In this document: in pieces, positions 17,979 to 25,984 of the stretch
Layout of the letters: each line of letters opens with the position of its first letter
How positions within the stretch are numbered: the stretch's first letter is position 1
Assembly (NCBI RefSeq): GCF_014930365.1
Contig: NZ_JABXWI010000006.1
Coordinates: 124,001 to 188,000, forward strand
Origin: Streptomyces caniscabiei
GTDB taxonomy: Bacteria > Actinomycetota > Actinomycetes > Streptomycetales > Streptomycetaceae
Direction: 5' to 3'
Length of the DNA stretch: 64,000 nucleotides
Translations under genes and position numbers: made by a program
The notes under the pieces: model-generated
What the model was told of the DNA's origin: nothing
Database searches by the model: none
Seen by the model: only the letters and a program-made list of their open reading frames with translations

Positions 17979-18623
17979 CTAGCGCTGAGGCTTGATGACG
18001 ACGGAGTAACCCTGGGCCAGCATCGATGCGAGGAACTCGACGGCGGCGGTCTGGTCGGCAGCGGAGAACGTCCGGGCGGCGGGGAGCGGCTCCTCGGGCG
18101 GTGGCGCGGCGGAGGCGCCGTGTCTGCGTCCTCGAGGTTTCTGGGGGACGCGCCGCCCCGTGCGGAGGTCTTCGACCTCGGTGGGGACGACGGTCCGCTG
18201 CCGCTGCTGTGCATCGGCCAGGACGGTTTCCAGCAGCCACAGCGGGGAACCGGAGAGCATCAGATCGGCCTCGGCGATCCGCCGACGGTTACGCCACCGG
18301 GAAACGGCTTGGGCGTCCCTACCGAGGACGCGGCCAACTTCCTGGATACCGAGGACGACAGGTAGGTCTTCCTTGGCCTGCACGTCGTAACCTTCAGGGA
18401 TTCCGGCCCTATAGGCCGCCAGGCGTTGCTGATCAGCCTGGCGGTCGCCGCCGCTGATCTGAAGCACTGTCGCCAGCAACCAGTACGGATTGCCTGAAGC
18501 GACCAGGTCAGGCTCTGGGAGGGTGCCTTCTGTGCGCCACTTCTGTGACGTCTGGCGCTCAACCCCGAAGAGGGACGCGATCTCAGTGTGCCCGAGCAGG
18601 TAGGGGACCCGCGCTTGCGACAT
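17979..18623 (-). CDS. Regulator with two tandem HTH units
   Basis: A 214-residue protein containing the same unit twice: LLGHTEIASLFGVERQTSQ...SGNPYWLLATVL (about residues 8-55) and VLGIQEVGRVLGRDAQAVS...SGSPLWLLETVL (about 90-140). Each looks like a MerR/excisionase-type winged HTH followed by a W-L-L helix. The C-terminal tail (AADQTAAVEFLASMLAQGYS) is short. ATG at 18623 has GGGGAAGG upstream; more N-terminal starts are weak. Its position between the PLD-helicase module and the PAPS-reductase-like gene suggests control of island genes. No catalytic motif is seen. Confidence 0.65.
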   Translation of the reverse strand: MSQARVPYLLGHTEIASLFGVERQTSQKWRTEGTLPEPDLVASGNPYWLLATVLQISGGDRQADQQRLAAYRAGIPEGYDVQAKEDLPVVLGIQEVGRVLGRDAQAVSRWRNRRRIAEADLMLSGSPLWLLETVLADAQQRQRTVVPTEVEDLRTGRRVPQKPRGRRHGASAAPPPEEPLPAARTFSAADQTAAVEFLASMLAQGYSVVIKPQR

Positions 18624-18756
18624 AAGCACCTTCCCCACACCAACGTTCCTGCCAGGTGACTGCCACGCGGGCATGGCCTCCTCGCCGGGCTGTCTGCAGA
18701 GATCCTAGGCGGGCCTGCGGGCAGCCCGGCGCATCCGGCCGGTGTCTGCCCCGGAG

Positions 18757-18778
18757 CCGGCCTCGATGCCGAGGCCGG
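18757..18778 (-). terminator. Terminator of the helicase-GHKL-PLD operon
   Basis: CCGGCCTCG and CGAGGCCGG form a nine-bp stem with a four-base loop, 17 bases beyond the PLD stop codon. Confidence 0.6.
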
Positions 18779-18794
18779 TCGTGACTGCCGGGGG

Positions 18795-19694
18795 CTACTT
18801 CAGCTCCTGTCCGTGCCGGATTTCCCATGTCCCGACATCGGTATAGAAACGGCCGAAGTGGCGAAGCCATGCGGCGATGGTCTCGGTGGTCCTTCGTGCC
18901 TGCTCGTCGGTCAGGCCGGTCTCTTCCTGCAGCGCTTGCTGCAACTCCACATTGCTCAGACGGGCACCGGCCACGAGCGCCTGGAGGGCGGGGATCTCCC
19001 GCAGCCGGCTCTCGATCAAGTCCGAGAACTCCGCCTCGGACAAGCCGGCCGGAACGCCGAGGAGCGCGAGGTCGCGCACGATGGCTGCTTTGACGGAGCG
19101 TCCGAACTGGGCTCGCCCGCAGTAGTACGGGTAGAGGGCGTCAGGGCGTCGCGTGACGGGATACCAGCCCTGCTGGGCCTCCCGTGGCTGGTCAGAGGCG
19201 GTCGGACGATGCTCCTTCAGTAGCTCGGCTTGACTTCTGACCAGGGCGGCCATGTGGGGAGTCGCCTCGACCGCCCGGGCCTCGATCTCTGCCAGTACCC
19301 GGACGATTTCGGGATGGGCGGAGGGCGCCTCCACCAGGATCTCGATGTTGGCGTTGGCGGCGCGGCCCGTTGCCTTGCCCGTGAGGTTGGCGGACCCGAT
19401 CAGGCAGCGCTCGCCGGTGAGGTACAGCTTGGCATGCAGGGTCGGGCACAGCGCGATACGCAGCCTTTTGTCTTCCTCGGCGAGCTCGATGATCTCGGGA
19501 TCGGATACCCCGGCCGCCACTTCTTCGGGGACCCAGCGCGTGATGCACTCGATGTCGTCGACGGTGGCGGGGAGGGCGGACAGCGCGGACGCGAGAACCT
19601 CTCGTTTGATGAAGGGCGCCACGAGGGTTACCCGTCCATGGGCGTCCGCCATCAATTCTTCGATCTGACGCCAGATGTGGCCACGTTCGGACAC
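18795..19694 (-). CDS. Phospholipase-D-type nuclease
   Basis: A 299-residue protein with one HKD motif: the HxK of LHAKLYLTGERCLIGSANLT (H87, K89) and the following GSAN (100-103). PLD-family enzymes of this size in defence loci usually dimerise to form a nuclease site. The C-terminal half is helical. GTG at 19694 lies two bases after the stop of the GHKL gene, so translation is coupled. Third gene of the minus-strand helicase-GHKL-PLD operon. Whether it cuts DNA is inferred. Confidence 0.8.
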   Translation of the reverse strand: MSERGHIWRQIEELMADAHGRVTLVAPFIKREVLASALSALPATVDDIECITRWVPEEVAAGVSDPEIIELAEEDKRLRIALCPTLHAKLYLTGERCLIGSANLTGKATGRAANANIEILVEAPSAHPEIVRVLAEIEARAVEATPHMAALVRSQAELLKEHRPTASDQPREAQQGWYPVTRRPDALYPYYCGRAQFGRSVKAAIVRDLALLGVPAGLSEAEFSDLIESRLREIPALQALVAGARLSNVELQQALQEETGLTDEQARRTTETIAAWLRHFGRFYTDVGTWEIRHGQELK

Positions 19695-19696
19695 GC

Positions 19697-21577
19697 TCAG
19701 TCGGCCTTCCCGTCCACGAAGTCGCGGGCGTACCGGCCCCACTCGCGCCGCGCGTCGGCGATGCGCTCGCGGTCGCGGTCGGGGTAAGTCTCGTCTTCCA
19801 TCCGGGCCCAGGAGAAGAGCAGCAGCTTGAAGGTGTCGGCGGCACGGTCGAGCCGGTCGCGCAGCTCGTTGGCGTCGGCGTCCTCGGGGACGTCTTCGAG
19901 GACGGCCATGAGCTGGGCGTGCAGCGGATGCTTCTCGTTGAAGATCACCTGCAGCATGCCGGCCATGAGGTCGATGCTGAAGAAGGCGGGGGTGTCCTGG
20001 AAGCTGGAGATCCACCGCGCGCGCAGATCCTTCTCCAGGGACTCTTCGACCATGGACTGGGCGGTGTCCTCGTCCAGGTGGTGCCGCTGGGTGAGGGCCT
20101 CGACCTGTTCCTGCCGCTTGGCCTCGGGGGTCGTTCCTTCGTCGAGCTCGTCGGTCTTGCCGGTGTAGCCCTCCTCACTGCGGCGCTTGACGGCGTCCGT
20201 GACCTTGGAAGCGACGTCATCGTCATGCCGCTTTTTGCTCTTGCGGGTCCCGAGCGTCTGCTGCTTCAGCTGGCGCCGGATGGCTGGCAGCAGCTTCTCT
20301 TCCAGGTAGAGCACGAGGTCGATCAAGGGCAGACGCGGATCGCCGAGCTCGGCAAGGCGCTCCTTGAAGCCCTTGAAGGATTCGCCGGCCTCCGCGTGCG
20401 CCTTCCAGTCGAAGTGCGCAAGGGACGAGAAGACGGTGGCGCTCTGCTTATTGTTGGTCACGCCGAAGATGGGATCGAGGTCCGGCGGGAACTCCACCTC
20501 GATGCCCCACCACCGCTCCGTCGGGTCGTAGCCGATGGCCCATGAGGCGTCGAGGTCCAGTTCCCTGCCCTGACGCACGAGCGAGATTCCGACGTTGCGC
20601 CGGGCGTGCTTGCCCCACGGCAGGATGCCGGAGTCGGTTGTACGGCTGATGCTGTCTGGCCACGGGTGGCCTTCGACGTCGGCACGGCGGGCCTCCGGGC
20701 GGGCGATGGAGGCCCGGACCGTGATGTTGTGCCGCTTGCCCTCGTGGAGCACGGGGAAGTGCATCACACCAGGTTCAGACTCGCTTCCCATCGAGAACGG
20801 CATGAACATCGGCTTGTTGTGGAACGGCTCCGGCGTGGATGTCGGCGCCATCAGGTACAGAGGGTCGTTGGGCACGGCGTGGTACTCGCCGTCAACGACC
20901 TTGCCCTCGCGGACAGGGGCCATTCGGATGTCGACGCGTCCCTTGTCGAGGTAGTGCCGGTAGACCCGGCCGATCAGATCGGCGGTGTTCTTCAGGGTGG
21001 CCGCGGCTCCGTACCAGTTGACCTTGTCCAGGTTGGTCCAGACGACGAGCGTGCCGGTGTCCCCAAGGCCCTCGCTCAGGTCTCGCCAGTAGTCCGGCAG
21101 CGGGGAGTGTCCAGGCTCGGGGACGTCGTCGGTTTCTCCCTTCTCGATCTCTTCGAGGCTGAGGTAGGTCCACATGGCGTTGCCCGCACCGTTGGTCCAG
21201 GACCACACGTCGAGCCGGGTGCACTGGGACATGCTTGAGTTGGGCAGGCCCATGCCGAAACGGCCGATGCGGCCCGGGTCCGCCCCGTCCCCGTCCCCGT
21301 ACTTCAGAGCGCGCCGAAGCTGCTGTGCTTCCATGCCATGGCCGTTATCGAGGACCGCGATGGTCTCCACACGGTGGCTGGTCCGGGAGCCAACCTGGAC
21401 GGGGTTCTCGCAGGCGAAGACCTCCACGAGGGTGGCCTTGGCGTCGATGCTGTTGTCGATCAGTTCGGCGAGGGCGTATGCGGTGTTTTTATAGCCGCTG
21501 TCCCGCATGGCCTTGACGGTCAGCGCAGGACTGACGATCCGGTAGTTGCTGCCGTCGCTGGTCACGCTGTCTCCCAT
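19697..21577 (-). CDS. MORC-like GHKL ATPase
   Basis: A 626-residue protein with a GHKL (gyrase/Hsp90/MutL) ATPase domain: N-box ALAELIDNSIDAKATLVEV (about 36-54), AVLDNGHGM (74-82) and GRIGRFGMGLPNSSMSQCTR (102-121). The long SMSQ-type lid and DVWSWTNG strand are as in MORC/MutL-like ATPases. The C-terminal half is charged and helical (KKRHDDDVASKVTDAVKRRS). ATG at 21577 overlaps the helicase stop by 16 bases; an in-frame GTG at 21565 would give a 4-base overlap. Family members occur in predicted restriction systems with SF2 helicases, which fits the neighbours. Confidence 0.82.
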   Translation of the reverse strand: MGDSVTSDGSNYRIVSPALTVKAMRDSGYKNTAYALAELIDNSIDAKATLVEVFACENPVQVGSRTSHRVETIAVLDNGHGMEAQQLRRALKYGDGDGADPGRIGRFGMGLPNSSMSQCTRLDVWSWTNGAGNAMWTYLSLEEIEKGETDDVPEPGHSPLPDYWRDLSEGLGDTGTLVVWTNLDKVNWYGAAATLKNTADLIGRVYRHYLDKGRVDIRMAPVREGKVVDGEYHAVPNDPLYLMAPTSTPEPFHNKPMFMPFSMGSESEPGVMHFPVLHEGKRHNITVRASIARPEARRADVEGHPWPDSISRTTDSGILPWGKHARRNVGISLVRQGRELDLDASWAIGYDPTERWWGIEVEFPPDLDPIFGVTNNKQSATVFSSLAHFDWKAHAEAGESFKGFKERLAELGDPRLPLIDLVLYLEEKLLPAIRRQLKQQTLGTRKSKKRHDDDVASKVTDAVKRRSEEGYTGKTDELDEGTTPEAKRQEQVEALTQRHHLDEDTAQSMVEESLEKDLRARWISSFQDTPAFFSIDLMAGMLQVIFNEKHPLHAQLMAVLEDVPEDADANELRDRLDRAADTFKLLLFSWARMEDETYPDRDRERIADARREWGRYARDFVDGKAD

Positions 21578-23190
21578 ACGTCTTCCCAGTTGGTGAATGC
21601 TTCTGCCACGTCGCCGAACCCGGGAAGCTCCGGGTTTACGACGGTGACGATTTCGCAGGTGTCCGTGCCGCCGGCCTTCGGGCCGCGGATGACGCGGCCG
21701 ACCATCTGGCTGTACAGCACCAGGGACTTGGTCGGGCGGGCGATCACTGCCGCGCTGGCGGCCGGTGCGTCGAAGCCAGTCGTCAGGACACCGAAGTTGC
21801 ACAGCACCATGGGGCGACGGCCGGACCCCTTGAATCGCGAGATGACCTGGCTGCGGTGCCGGGGGGAGGACTCGCCCGTCACGAACTCGGCATCGAAGCC
21901 CGCAGCGGAAAGCACCGCTGCGATTAGCCGGCAGTGGTCCACGGAGGCGGCGAACACCAGGATGCGCCGGTGCTGTTGCTGGAGCAGCTCCGTGATCGTC
22001 TGGACGATCTTGAGGTTCCACTGCTCGTCGCGCGCGAGTTCGGCCATCATGGCGGCCGGGATATCGAAGGACCGTGCAAGGAGCTGCTGGTCCCGGGCGG
22101 ACAGATGCATGCCGGCCTCGGAGGCAACCGTCCGCATCAGCGGCTTGGCCAGGTAGCCCTGGTCGATCAAGGCTGCGACCGGGTTCGTGTAGCCCTCGAT
22201 CTCCAGCATGACCTTCTGCCGGGAGAAGTAGTCGGAGAGCTCCTCATCTTTGGAGATGTCGGCCCACGTGCGCCCCGGGGTGGCGGTCAGCCCCAGCAGA
22301 CTCGCATCGTGACGGATCGTCAGTTCATCGACTACTCGCTGGAACGTGGGTGCGATGATCTGATGGGCCTCGTCGAAGACCGTCAGCGTGCTGCGTGCTG
22401 CAAGAGTGGCCAGGAACTGCGGATCCGACTTGGCCGCCGAGACGGCCTTCTCCAGGCCGAGCACGACCAGCCCGTCGGTCATGTCTGCAAGGTCTGCCGA
22501 GGCGTTGCCCCAGACCCGCAGGACGGGGACCGGTCGGTCGCCTACTTTCGTCCAGGCGCGCTCGAACTCGACGGCGGCCTGCTCCAGCAGTTCCTGACCG
22601 TGGGCCAGCCACACCACCACAGTGGGCTCATGCTGCCGCAGATGGTCGCAGATCAGGCTCATGCCCGTTCGGGTCTTGCCCACACCCGTGGGGAGGTGCA
22701 GCACCGTCCGCCGTGAGCCGTCGTACAACAGTTCCTTGACCCGTGCTGCAGCTTGACGCTGATGCGGGAACAAGCCGTACTCCGGCCCCGCCTCCTGCTT
22801 GAACGCCGGCGGGAGGGATGGCACCCGGTCGATCGTGAAGCCGAAGAACTCCAGGAGCTCGCGGCGCTCGTCGGCCGTCCATTTCAGGCTCTGCAGGTAG
22901 TCCAGCGGCTCCTGCTCGTCCCCCAGCGAGCCCAGGCGCTGAGTCAACTCCGCCTGCTTGGGCTTCGGAACCAGGGCAATCAGGGCCGTACGCTCAGCAG
23001 CGTCGGCGACCAGACGCTCGGCGTCGATGGCGATGGGGGCGACAGCCCGAAGGCGGTCGTCACCTGCCGTGCCTCCCTCGATCAGGTCGAGCAGAGCGCA
23101 CAGCTGCTCGCCGAGATGCGCTCGGATGTACGCCATCGGCGCATCCGCGAGCAGTGCCTTGAAGGACATCCCTGGTGACCAGGTGGTCAC
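21562..23190 (-). CDS. SF2 DEAH-box helicase
   Basis: About 542 residues. From GTG 23190: Q-like segment YGLFPHQRQAAARV, Walker A LHLPTGVGKTRTG (P-loop about 167-173), TVFDEAHQ (DEAH about 273-276), LLGLTATPGR, and helicase-C motifs including TTGFDAPAASAAVIARPTKS and QMVGRVIRG, as in restriction-type and RecG/XPB-like helicases. The N-terminal ~150 residues are unassigned. ATG at 23169 is an alternative start, but AGGTGGGG favours 23190. First gene of the operon, divergent from sspA across about 450 bases. Confidence 0.85.
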   Translation of the reverse strand: MTTWSPGMSFKALLADAPMAYIRAHLGEQLCALLDLIEGGTAGDDRLRAVAPIAIDAERLVADAAERTALIALVPKPKQAELTQRLGSLGDEQEPLDYLQSLKWTADERRELLEFFGFTIDRVPSLPPAFKQEAGPEYGLFPHQRQAAARVKELLYDGSRRTVLHLPTGVGKTRTGMSLICDHLRQHEPTVVVWLAHGQELLEQAAVEFERAWTKVGDRPVPVLRVWGNASADLADMTDGLVVLGLEKAVSAAKSDPQFLATLAARSTLTVFDEAHQIIAPTFQRVVDELTIRHDASLLGLTATPGRTWADISKDEELSDYFSRQKVMLEIEGYTNPVAALIDQGYLAKPLMRTVASEAGMHLSARDQQLLARSFDIPAAMMAELARDEQWNLKIVQTITELLQQQHRRILVFAASVDHCRLIAAVLSAAGFDAEFVTGESSPRHRSQVISRFKGSGRRPMVLCNFGVLTTGFDAPAASAAVIARPTKSLVLYSQMVGRVIRGPKAGGTDTCEIVTVVNPELPGFGDVAEAFTNWEDVWETA

Positions 23191-23643
23191 TGCCCCACCT
23201 GCCCGGCGGCAGGCTCCAGCCCGCACGTGTCCGCAGCCGACGCGGCTGTTGTCATGAAGTTCCACCCCCAGTTGGAGCAAGCCAAGCACCGCCCCAACGT
23301 TGCTGTGACTTCAACGCTGCAGCGTGCGGACCACCCTAAAGGGGGCCACTGACAACAGGGGTGCCAATAGGCGAAAAGCCCAGCCAGGAGCGACATTTGA
23401 CGGCTCCCTGCCCGGCGCGCTCGACCAAGATGTAGATCTCGCTGTGAGTCGTCCGCCTTCCACGCATCATGGAACACTCGTTCGATAAATGGCTTGCGAC
23501 ACCACACGTTCGAGTGATTCAAAGAGTGGATCTCGGCTCGCGGATAGGATCACGGCGAGCTACTGGTGGAACCCCGGATGCGAGGGACGGGTTCCCCCAG
23601 CAGTACATTGGTGTGCGACACGAGCGAGGCGGGGTGGCAGACA
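23191..23643. other. Divergent control region between helicase module and sspA
   Basis: About 450 bases expected to carry both promoters. A TAGGAT at about 23545-23550 could be a -10 box for sspA. No palindrome or gene stands out. Confidence 0.4.
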
Positions 23644-24819
23644 ATGAACGGGCCGAATGGGTCAGGTACGTCCTATTTTGACTACAACGCCACCGCCCCG
23701 ATCCGTCCCGAGGCCCTCGCGGCCGTCATCGAGGTCATGCAAGCGGTCGGCAATGCCTCAAGCCTGCACCCACCGGGACGACAGGCCGCTCACCGGGTCG
23801 ACGTCGCCCGCCGTCAGCTAGCCGACCTCCTCGGCTGCTCACCCGGCGAGATCATCTTCACATCCGGAGCAACCGAAGCGAATAACCTGGCCCTCCGAGC
23901 CGCATTCAGTGCCGGAAATCCCTTGGTCACAAGCCCCGTTGAGCACCCGGCTGTCCTGGAAACAGCCCGCGCGGTCACCGCTGGGAGCCCGGAGGATCTT
24001 GTACTGCTCCCGGTCGGCGGCGACGGCCTGGTGGATCTCGGCGCCCTCGATCAGGTCTTTGCCACGCGTCGCGGGGGAGTGGTCTCCCTGATGGCGGCGA
24101 ACAACGAGACCGGCGTCCTCACCGACCTCCGCGTCGCGGCCAAGGCGGCCCGTGAAGCCGGCGCACTCGTCCACACGGACGCCACACAGATCATCGGCCG
24201 TCTCCCCGTCGACGTTGCTGAACTCGACGTTGACCTTTTGTCGCTGTCGGCCCACAAGTTCGGCGGACCGCAAGGAGTCGGCGCCCTGTACGTACGCCGA
24301 GGATCCTCCCTGCCGCACCGCCCGCTCCTCGTGGGCGGCGGACAGGAGCGGGGCTGGCGCGCAGGCACGCTGAATGTGGCAGGGATCATGGGCATGGGCG
24401 CCGCGGCTGAGGCTGCGGCGCGCGGACTCGGCGAGGAGGCCGAGCGCGTTGAGGCACTGCGCGACCGCCTCGAACACCTCATGGCCGACGCCCTGCCCGA
24501 GTCCCGGATCAATGGTCGGCGTGATCAGCGCCTACCGGGCGTGACGAGCGTCACCTTCCCTGGGGTGCCGGCGGACGCAGTCCTGGCGGCGATGCCCGAG
24601 ATCGCTGCCTCGGAGGGCAGCGCGTGCGCGTCCGGCGCCCCCACACCGAGCCACGTTCTCCTGGCCATGGGCCTGTCCCGGGCGGACGCAGACAGCACGA
24701 TCCGCTTCTCGCTGGGCTACGCCACCACAGAGGCCGAGGTCGAGCACGCGGCGCGGGCCGTCAAACGCGCCGTGACGCAGGTTCGGGCCGCGCTGGCCGA
24801 ACCCGACGGTCCCCGCTGA
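23644..24819 (+). CDS. sspA: Cysteine desulfurase SspA (IscS/DndA-type)
   Basis: PLP enzyme, 391 residues, that takes sulfur from cysteine for DNA phosphorothioation. Typical start FDYNATAPIRPEAL, FTSGATEANNLAL, MAANNETGVLTDL, the PLP lysine in SLSAHKFGGPQG (K205), and the persulfide-forming cysteine in EGSACASGAPTPSHVL (C328). ATG at 23644 fits the family start; upstream codons are not conserved. It lies 58 bases before sspB and begins the ssp operon. Confidence 0.92.
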   Translation: MNGPNGSGTSYFDYNATAPIRPEALAAVIEVMQAVGNASSLHPPGRQAAHRVDVARRQLADLLGCSPGEIIFTSGATEANNLALRAAFSAGNPLVTSPVEHPAVLETARAVTAGSPEDLVLLPVGGDGLVDLGALDQVFATRRGGVVSLMAANNETGVLTDLRVAAKAAREAGALVHTDATQIIGRLPVDVAELDVDLLSLSAHKFGGPQGVGALYVRRGSSLPHRPLLVGGGQERGWRAGTLNVAGIMGMGAAAEAAARGLGEEAERVEALRDRLEHLMADALPESRINGRRDQRLPGVTSVTFPGVPADAVLAAMPEIAASEGSACASGAPTPSHVLLAMGLSRADADSTIRFSLGYATTEAEVEHAARAVKRAVTQVRAALAEPDGPR

Positions 24820-24877
24820 CCGTTACCCCATTTAGCACCTCGTTAGAGCAATCGCATTGGACACAGAGAGGTCCCGG

Positions 24878-25984
24878 ATGTCAGACAGCCGGCTTGGGGA
24901 AGCCGCCCTTTTTGCCTTCGCGCGACACGAGACGTTCGCGCCCCGCTTCGGCTGGCTGCACAAGGCGTACATGCAGGTCAAACAGGACCAGGGTGCGTTC
25001 CTCGCGGACGGTGCGCCGGTGGGGTTCGGAGTGGGCAAGAACATGGTCAACGCCATGCGCTACTGGTCGCGGGCGTTCAAATTGACCCGGGAGTGCAATC
25101 CGGCGAAGGGCACGCAGGCCAAGTTCTCCTACCCGACCTGGGAAGCACGCTGGCTTCTAGACGAGGACGGAGCGGACCCGTATCTGGAGGAGAACGGCAG
25201 CCTATGGCTGCTGCACTGGTGGCTGATCTCTTCCCGTCCCGGCGCCAAGAGCCACGCGCCGACCTGGTACACGGCCTTCCACCTCGCGCCGTTCTCCCGG
25301 TTCACGACCGCGGACATGACGCAGGTGGTCACCCGGCACGTGAACTTCTCCTACGACAAGAGCCCGGAAGAGGCGTCGATCGTCCGTGACGTTGACTGCC
25401 TTACCAAGATGTACGCGCGCAGCGTCCCGGAGAAGGCTGGCTCGCCGGGCAGCTACGAGGACCTGCTCGCCTGTCCCTTCCGCGACCTTGACCTGCTCAC
25501 CTTCGTAGGTACCCGCGGCAAGCCCGAGTGGCAGTTCACCAGCGGGCACCGCACCTCGCTGCCGGCCCGGGTCCTGGCCTACGCCTGCCTCGACTACGCC
25601 GCCAAGTTCTCCCGCCAGGCCAACTCGATCTCCGTGGCCCGCCTGGCCAACGAGCCGGGCTCCCCAGGGCGCGCATTCCGCGTCCGGGAAAACGAGATCG
25701 TCACTGCACTGCAGAAGGTCGCCGCCGACCACCCGAACCTCAACCTGACCGAGGCCGTGGGGCAGCGCAGCCTCGCCTTCACGGCCGACCCCTTCGCTCT
25801 GGCGTGGGAAGTCCTCGACGAGCAATACGACTTCGTCACCCGACGCCCCAACTTCCCCACCCGTGAGAAGTGGGCCTCTATGTTCCCCCAGCTCGCCGAG
25901 GCCGAGCAGAAGGAACTCGACACGAAGGCCACGGACACGTCCGAGGCGACCGAGAAGCTCTTTGACGAGGAGACCGCCGCGTGA
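24878..25984 (+). CDS. sspB: SspB, DUF4007 protein
   Basis: A 368-residue DUF4007 protein. The diagnostic N-terminus is ARHETFAPRFGWLHKAYMQV, followed by GVGKNMVNAMRYWSRAFKL. In characterised SspABCD systems SspB is a DNA-nicking protein needed for single-strand phosphorothioation. The C-terminal end is acidic. ATG at 24878 has GAGAGG six bases upstream. The stop overlaps the sspC start by four bases (GTGA), so the two are translationally coupled. Confidence 0.92.
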   Translation: MSDSRLGEAALFAFARHETFAPRFGWLHKAYMQVKQDQGAFLADGAPVGFGVGKNMVNAMRYWSRAFKLTRECNPAKGTQAKFSYPTWEARWLLDEDGADPYLEENGSLWLLHWWLISSRPGAKSHAPTWYTAFHLAPFSRFTTADMTQVVTRHVNFSYDKSPEEASIVRDVDCLTKMYARSVPEKAGSPGSYEDLLACPFRDLDLLTFVGTRGKPEWQFTSGHRTSLPARVLAYACLDYAAKFSRQANSISVARLANEPGSPGRAFRVRENEIVTALQKVAADHPNLNLTEAVGQRSLAFTADPFALAWEVLDEQYDFVTRRPNFPTREKWASMFPQLAEAEQKELDTKATDTSEATEKLFDEETAA

